Origin: Bradyrhizobium sp. CB1717
Lineage (GTDB): Bacteria; Pseudomonadota; Alphaproteobacteria; Rhizobiales; Xanthobacteraceae
Length of the DNA: 64,000 nucleotides
NCBI RefSeq assembly: GCF_029714325.1
Contig: NZ_CP121666.1
Coordinates: 6,169,001-6,233,000, forward strand
Direction of reading: 5' to 3'
The notes beneath the pieces were generated by a model. That model searched no databases. It saw nothing but the letters and a program-made list of their open reading frames with translations, and had not been told where the DNA came from. Made by a program: the position numbers and the translations under genes. How positions within the stretch are numbered: position 1 is the stretch's first letter; the number at the start of each line of letters is the position of its first letter. Of this stretch, positions 60,991-64,000 are shown piece after piece.

Positions 60991-61650
60991 TCATCGGGCA
61001 CCGTGCCCCCGCAGCACCACTGGAAACGTCAGGGCAATCAACTTCAGGTCGGTCCATAAGGTCCAGTTCATTGCATATTCGACGTCCATCTCGAGCATCA
61101 CCTCCGGGCTGACACGACCCCGACCGCGCACCTGGCAAAGTCCGGTTATTCCGGGCTTCACAATGTGACGCGTATGGTGCCAGTCACTGAAGTATTCGAG
61201 CTCATAAGGAATCGCCGGCCGTGGACCGACGATGCTCATTTCGCCCCGCAACACGTTGAGGAATTGGGGCAGCTCGTCGAGGCTGGTTCTCCGCAGCCAC
61301 CGTCCCACGCGCGTCACGCGAGGATCGTCTGTCAGCTTGTATGGGGCGGCGGGGTCGTTCGAGAGGGGTTCATTCGCCCAAGCCCGCCGGATCGCCTCGC
61401 GATGGACGTTGTCGTCGGCGTTATGGCGGAGTGTCCTAAATTTGAAGCAGGTGAACGGCTTCTCGTCTCGTCCGATCCGACGTTGGCGAAATAGCGCTGG
61501 TCCTGGACTATCGAGATGGATTGCTATCCACACCGCCGTGGAGACGAGGGCCAGCATCGGGATCGCGAGAACGCAGATCGCGACGTCGAGCGCCCGTTTG
61601 CCGAATTCCCGCGGGGTCGCCTTCCGTCGCGTGGCTTCATGCGACAGCAA
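60991..61650 (-). CDS. Undecaprenyl-phosphate sugar-1-phosphate transferase (initiating, WcaJ/ExoY-like)
   Basis: A membrane-bound bacterial sugar transferase that starts repeat-unit synthesis by moving a sugar phosphate to undecaprenyl phosphate. The short form has one membrane helix (VAICVLAIPMLALVSTAVWI). The catalytic domain carries SPGPALFRQRRIGRDEKPF, FTCFKFRTLRHNAD, VGRWLRRTSLDELPQFLNVL, MSIVGPRPAIPYELE and KPGITGLCQVRGRG. I chose a TTG at 61650 because GGGAGG lies eight bases upstream and the product then fits the short family form (219 residues). An ATG at 61767 would overlap the oxidoreductase by 131 bases. The gene overlaps the oxidoreductase end by 14 bases. Confidence 0.9.
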   Translation of the reverse strand: MLSHEATRRKATPREFGKRALDVAICVLAIPMLALVSTAVWIAIHLDSPGPALFRQRRIGRDEKPFTCFKFRTLRHNADDNVHREAIRRAWANEPLSNDPAAPYKLTDDPRVTRVGRWLRRTSLDELPQFLNVLRGEMSIVGPRPAIPYELEYFSDWHHTRHIVKPGITGLCQVRGRGRVSPEVMLEMDVEYAMNWTLWTDLKLIALTFPVVLRGHGAR

Positions 61651-62749
61651 TTTCGGGACCTCCCGCCGGCATGTTCCGCCGCCGAAATATCCGTTGATCC
61701 TTACCGTTGCTACGGTGTTTGTGCTTGAGCCGTAGACACGCCGATGCCGCCTCGAGCGCTTCGACAACGCGCAGTGCGTGCATTGCGTCCGCGCGTGGCC
61801 GTTCCCCGGTCATGATCGCGTTGACGAAGTCGAGTATCTCGAGTTTCAGCGGTTCGCTGCTGGATATCGCGGGAATATGCACGTCGCCGTGATGATAGGC
61901 CGACTGGAAGTCGGCATAGGAGTCGCCGTCGATCCGCGGCCTGAATCGCTTCTGGTAAACGCGCACTTTCTCGGACGGCTGCACGTCGTCGAACACCAGC
62001 ATCGCATCGCTTCCGACGACAGTGATCTGCCGAACCTTAACCGGGTCCAACCAGGAAACATGCACATGGGCGGTCGGGCCGCTCTTGAAGCCCATCTTGG
62101 CGTAAACAACATCCTCAACGTTGGGCAGAACGTGCGCGCACCCCCAGGCGCCGATGGTTTGAGGGACCTCTTCCAGCAAGCAGAAGATGATCGAGAGGTC
62201 GTGCGGGGCCAAGTCCCAAAGGACATTGGCGTCCTGCCGGTAGAGACCAAGATTCAGGCGCCGCGAATCAATGTAGTAGAGCTCGCCAAGAGAGCCGCTC
62301 TGGATCATCTGGCGCATAACGCCGACCGCCGGGTGGTACTCGAACGTGTGCCCGACCATTAGCACACGCTTGCGCTCTTCGGCGATCGCATTCAACTCGC
62401 GGCATTGCGCGCTCGTCATGGCCATCGGCTTCTCGACGAGCGCGTGCTTTCCGGCTTGGAGCACCGCCCGCGCCAATTCAAAGTGCGTGTGCACAGGGGT
62501 GGCGACAATGACCCCGTCTATAGAAGGATTATTCAGTACCGCGCCGATATCGCGCGAAAAGGCGACAGAAGGATATTGTGAACGGATATACTCCAATCTG
62601 TCAGGGCGAGGATCGACGGCCATCACCATCCTTGCGTCGCGTATATCGCAGCCGACACGGATGTGTTTCGAACCCCAGTAACCGCAACCGATGACCGCGA
62701 GCGACGGGCCGCGGTTCGCGGTCTGATTTTCCGCGTCCTTATTCGCCAT
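61637..62749 (-). CDS. Gfo/Idh/MocA-family oxidoreductase (WbpB/WlbA-like)
   Basis: About 370 residues with an N-terminal Rossmann domain (LAVIGCGYWGSKHIRVGCDI, VMAVDPRPDRLEYI) and the family motif HALVEKPMAMTSAQC. The substrate-side Lys is in EKP, and HTFEYHPAVGVMRQMIQSG and WDLAPHDLSIIFCLLEEVP follow. Members of this branch oxidise C3 of UDP-N-acetylglucosaminuronic acid. The ATG at 62749 has AGGAG five bases upstream and is preferred to the ATG at 62785. It is the first of the leftward series with the sugar transferase, DegT aminotransferase and N-acetyltransferase. A diacetamido-uronic acid route is inferred; the UDP-GlcNAc 6-dehydrogenase it would need is not in the window. Confidence 0.88.
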   Translation of the reverse strand: MANKDAENQTANRGPSLAVIGCGYWGSKHIRVGCDIRDARMVMAVDPRPDRLEYIRSQYPSVAFSRDIGAVLNNPSIDGVIVATPVHTHFELARAVLQAGKHALVEKPMAMTSAQCRELNAIAEERKRVLMVGHTFEYHPAVGVMRQMIQSGSLGELYYIDSRRLNLGLYRQDANVLWDLAPHDLSIIFCLLEEVPQTIGAWGCAHVLPNVEDVVYAKMGFKSGPTAHVHVSWLDPVKVRQITVVGSDAMLVFDDVQPSEKVRVYQKRFRPRIDGDSYADFQSAYHHGDVHIPAISSSEPLKLEILDFVNAIMTGERPRADAMHALRVVEALEAASACLRLKHKHRSNGKDQRIFRRRNMPAGGPEIAVA

Positions 62750-63897
62750 GTTGGCTCCTGTTTGAAGGCCGTCATCGTGGTTCATTCAAGATAATCAATC
62801 CGGCCCGCGGGCTGTCGAAGAACATGGGTGATGATCTACGCTCTTTGGGAGTACTACCAGACCGAGCGCCAGGACAATGATCGGTTGAGGAAGGCGAAAA
62901 ACTCCGGCGGACCGGCCAATTGCGCAATTCGCAAGCCCTATACGCGTGTTGATCCGCTCTTCGGTGGTCCGTTCACTTAACTCTCGGTCGCGCTCACCGC
63001 CAGCGTCACATCGCGGCTCCGCTCATTGTATTCCGTCTCCCTCGACGAGAGACCGGCAATCTCCGGAGCTCTGTGCCTCCATTGCGTCAGCTTGAAACGA
63101 GCAGCATTGTGTCCTGATAGCCGCGGGCGAGATGGAACGCTGGGAGCCTCGGTGAGAGGTCGCCCCGCCTGGCTCGTGGAGCCACTTTTATCCCTTCAGC
63201 ATTGGTTGCTCCCAAGCTGATCACAATCCCGCGGACCTGTTGCGATTGCGTGGCCGGCGTCAGCCTCAGTAACTGCTCGGTCAATGCTGCTTCCGGACCT
63301 TTATAGCTACGCCATGGAGCCCTGCATTGATCGGCAAGGTCGTTCGGACGCCTGAGCGCTGATCATTGGTGGAACAGATCGAGACTGCAGCCGAAAAGCT
63401 CCGAACATGGAGGCGGGCTTCTGATCCTCTTCCCTTAGCTGTTTCCTCTGCACCTCGAGCAATTGAAAGGCGCCCCGCACGTTGAGAAGCTCCGCCTGCT
63501 TCAGCCGATCGGTGCAACACTCTAATCATTTAGCAGAGATGGATGCTGTGCCAGTATCTTCCGCCTGCCACCGACATGTCCCTGTTTAGCCAGGCCAAGC
63601 TCAGCGCGATCGCAAGGAGGCTAAATGAAAGGCCTCGAAAGACTTTGCTCTATCAGACCCGAGCTGAGGAGTTCGTAGAATGTGTTACGGCGATCCGTTG
63701 TCATCATCCTGCTTTCAGTCAGAATAACCGACTTGGCGCACGCACCGCTGAAGACAGGGACTGTGACCTACCTACTCTGAGGTACACAGGCGGGAGTACC
63801 CGCGCGCATACGCGGGGTACCCACCAGCATCGCTCATGATTCTTGTTGGAATATTTGGCGCAGTCGTGGGTAGATTGACCGCCATGATCGGAACGTT
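62750..63897. other. Long stretch without a supported gene
   Basis: About 1.1 kb. A 49-codon frame at 62831-62980 (starts MIYALWEYYQTERQDNDRL) looks protein-like but has no family I know. Other frames to 63840 are not convincing. The promoter of the leftward sugar genes should lie near 62786. Near 63780-63820 a short run repeats gggtac/gcgcat-type bases, without a clear hairpin function. Confidence 0.35.
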
Positions 63898-64000
63898 ATG
63901 CTTGGCCTCGCTCTTAAGCCGGAGGCCGTTCGGCTTTCCGGACTGACGCTGGCGCTATTGGCTCATGTCGTCGTCAATTCGAGCGATGAGATTTTAACCG
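63898..64000 (+). other. Possible start of a gene running off the right edge
   Basis: An ATG at 63898 opens a frame to the window end (LGLALKPEAVRLSGLTLALL, then AHVVVNSSDEI), with a hydrophobic stretch. It could be the beginning of a membrane protein of the polysaccharide locus. Only 34 codons are visible, so this is a guess. Confidence 0.25.

Noticed and set aside
63781..63830. Possible short repeat array near the right end (cgggagtacccgcgcgcatacgcggggtaccc)
   Set aside because: Only one imperfect unit is seen. It may form a small hairpin, but there is no recurring repeat or spacer pattern.

Overview
The window looks like chromosomal DNA of a Bradyrhizobium-type alphaproteobacterium (Nitrobacteraceae). 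Base composition is mostly GC-rich, with AT-richer islands. The strongest family clue is an amino acid:[carrier protein] ligase of the kind characterised from Bradyrhizobium japonicum. Other clues are a DUF3739-type filamentous haemagglutinin, IS3/IS66/IS256/IS630 relics and a large exopolysaccharide-type locus. No rRNA, tRNA or CRISPR was recognised.

Region 1 (1-13.7 kb, minus strand) holds a giant two-partner-secretion exoprotein that runs off the left edge. Upstream of it, in transcription order, lie an STN-domain protein, a FecI-like ECF sigma factor and a FecR-like membrane regulator. This looks like a cell-surface-signalling cassette dedicated to the adhesin.

Region 2 (14-23.7 kb) is a divergent carrier-protein cluster. 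Leftward: an acyl-CoA-dehydrogenase-like flavoenzyme, the amino acid:[carrier protein] ligase, an O-acylhomoserine sulfhydrylase-like PLP enzyme, a MetA-family homoserine acyltransferase and a decayed acyltransferase. Rightward: a carrier protein, a FATP/FadD-type acyl-activating enzyme, a second carrier protein, a second AMP-forming ligase and a truncated SDR. Together they look like a small-molecule pathway working on carrier-bound amino acids and acyl groups, possibly a modified homoserine-type amino acid.

Region 3 (24-63 kb) is a mosaic surface-polysaccharide and secretion island. It contains two LuxR-type regulators, a Wzz/ExoP-like co-polymerase without a kinase domain and two AsnB-type amidotransferases. 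It also has a complete type I secretion operon (substrate, exporter with two inactive C39-like domains, HlyD adaptor), three GT4 glycosyltransferases and a deacetylase-like protein. Two unusual carrier-protein enzymes follow: an acetoacetyl-CoA-synthetase/CP/hexapeptide-acyltransferase fusion and an adenylation/CP/thioesterase protein. The rest comprises two methyltransferases, a secreted beta-helix protein and a Wbp/Wlb-like set (oxidoreductase, sugar-1-phosphate transferase, DegT aminotransferase, shortened N-acetyltransferase). The island is littered with broken insertion sequences and partial hlyD copies, so it has been repeatedly rearranged.

Most interesting are the aminoacyl-carrier-protein cluster, the three-domain CP/acyltransferase fusion with its internal composition break, the tandem-C39 exporter with a non-RTX substrate, and an AT-rich methyltransferase gene lying exactly between the inner ends of two IS3 copies.
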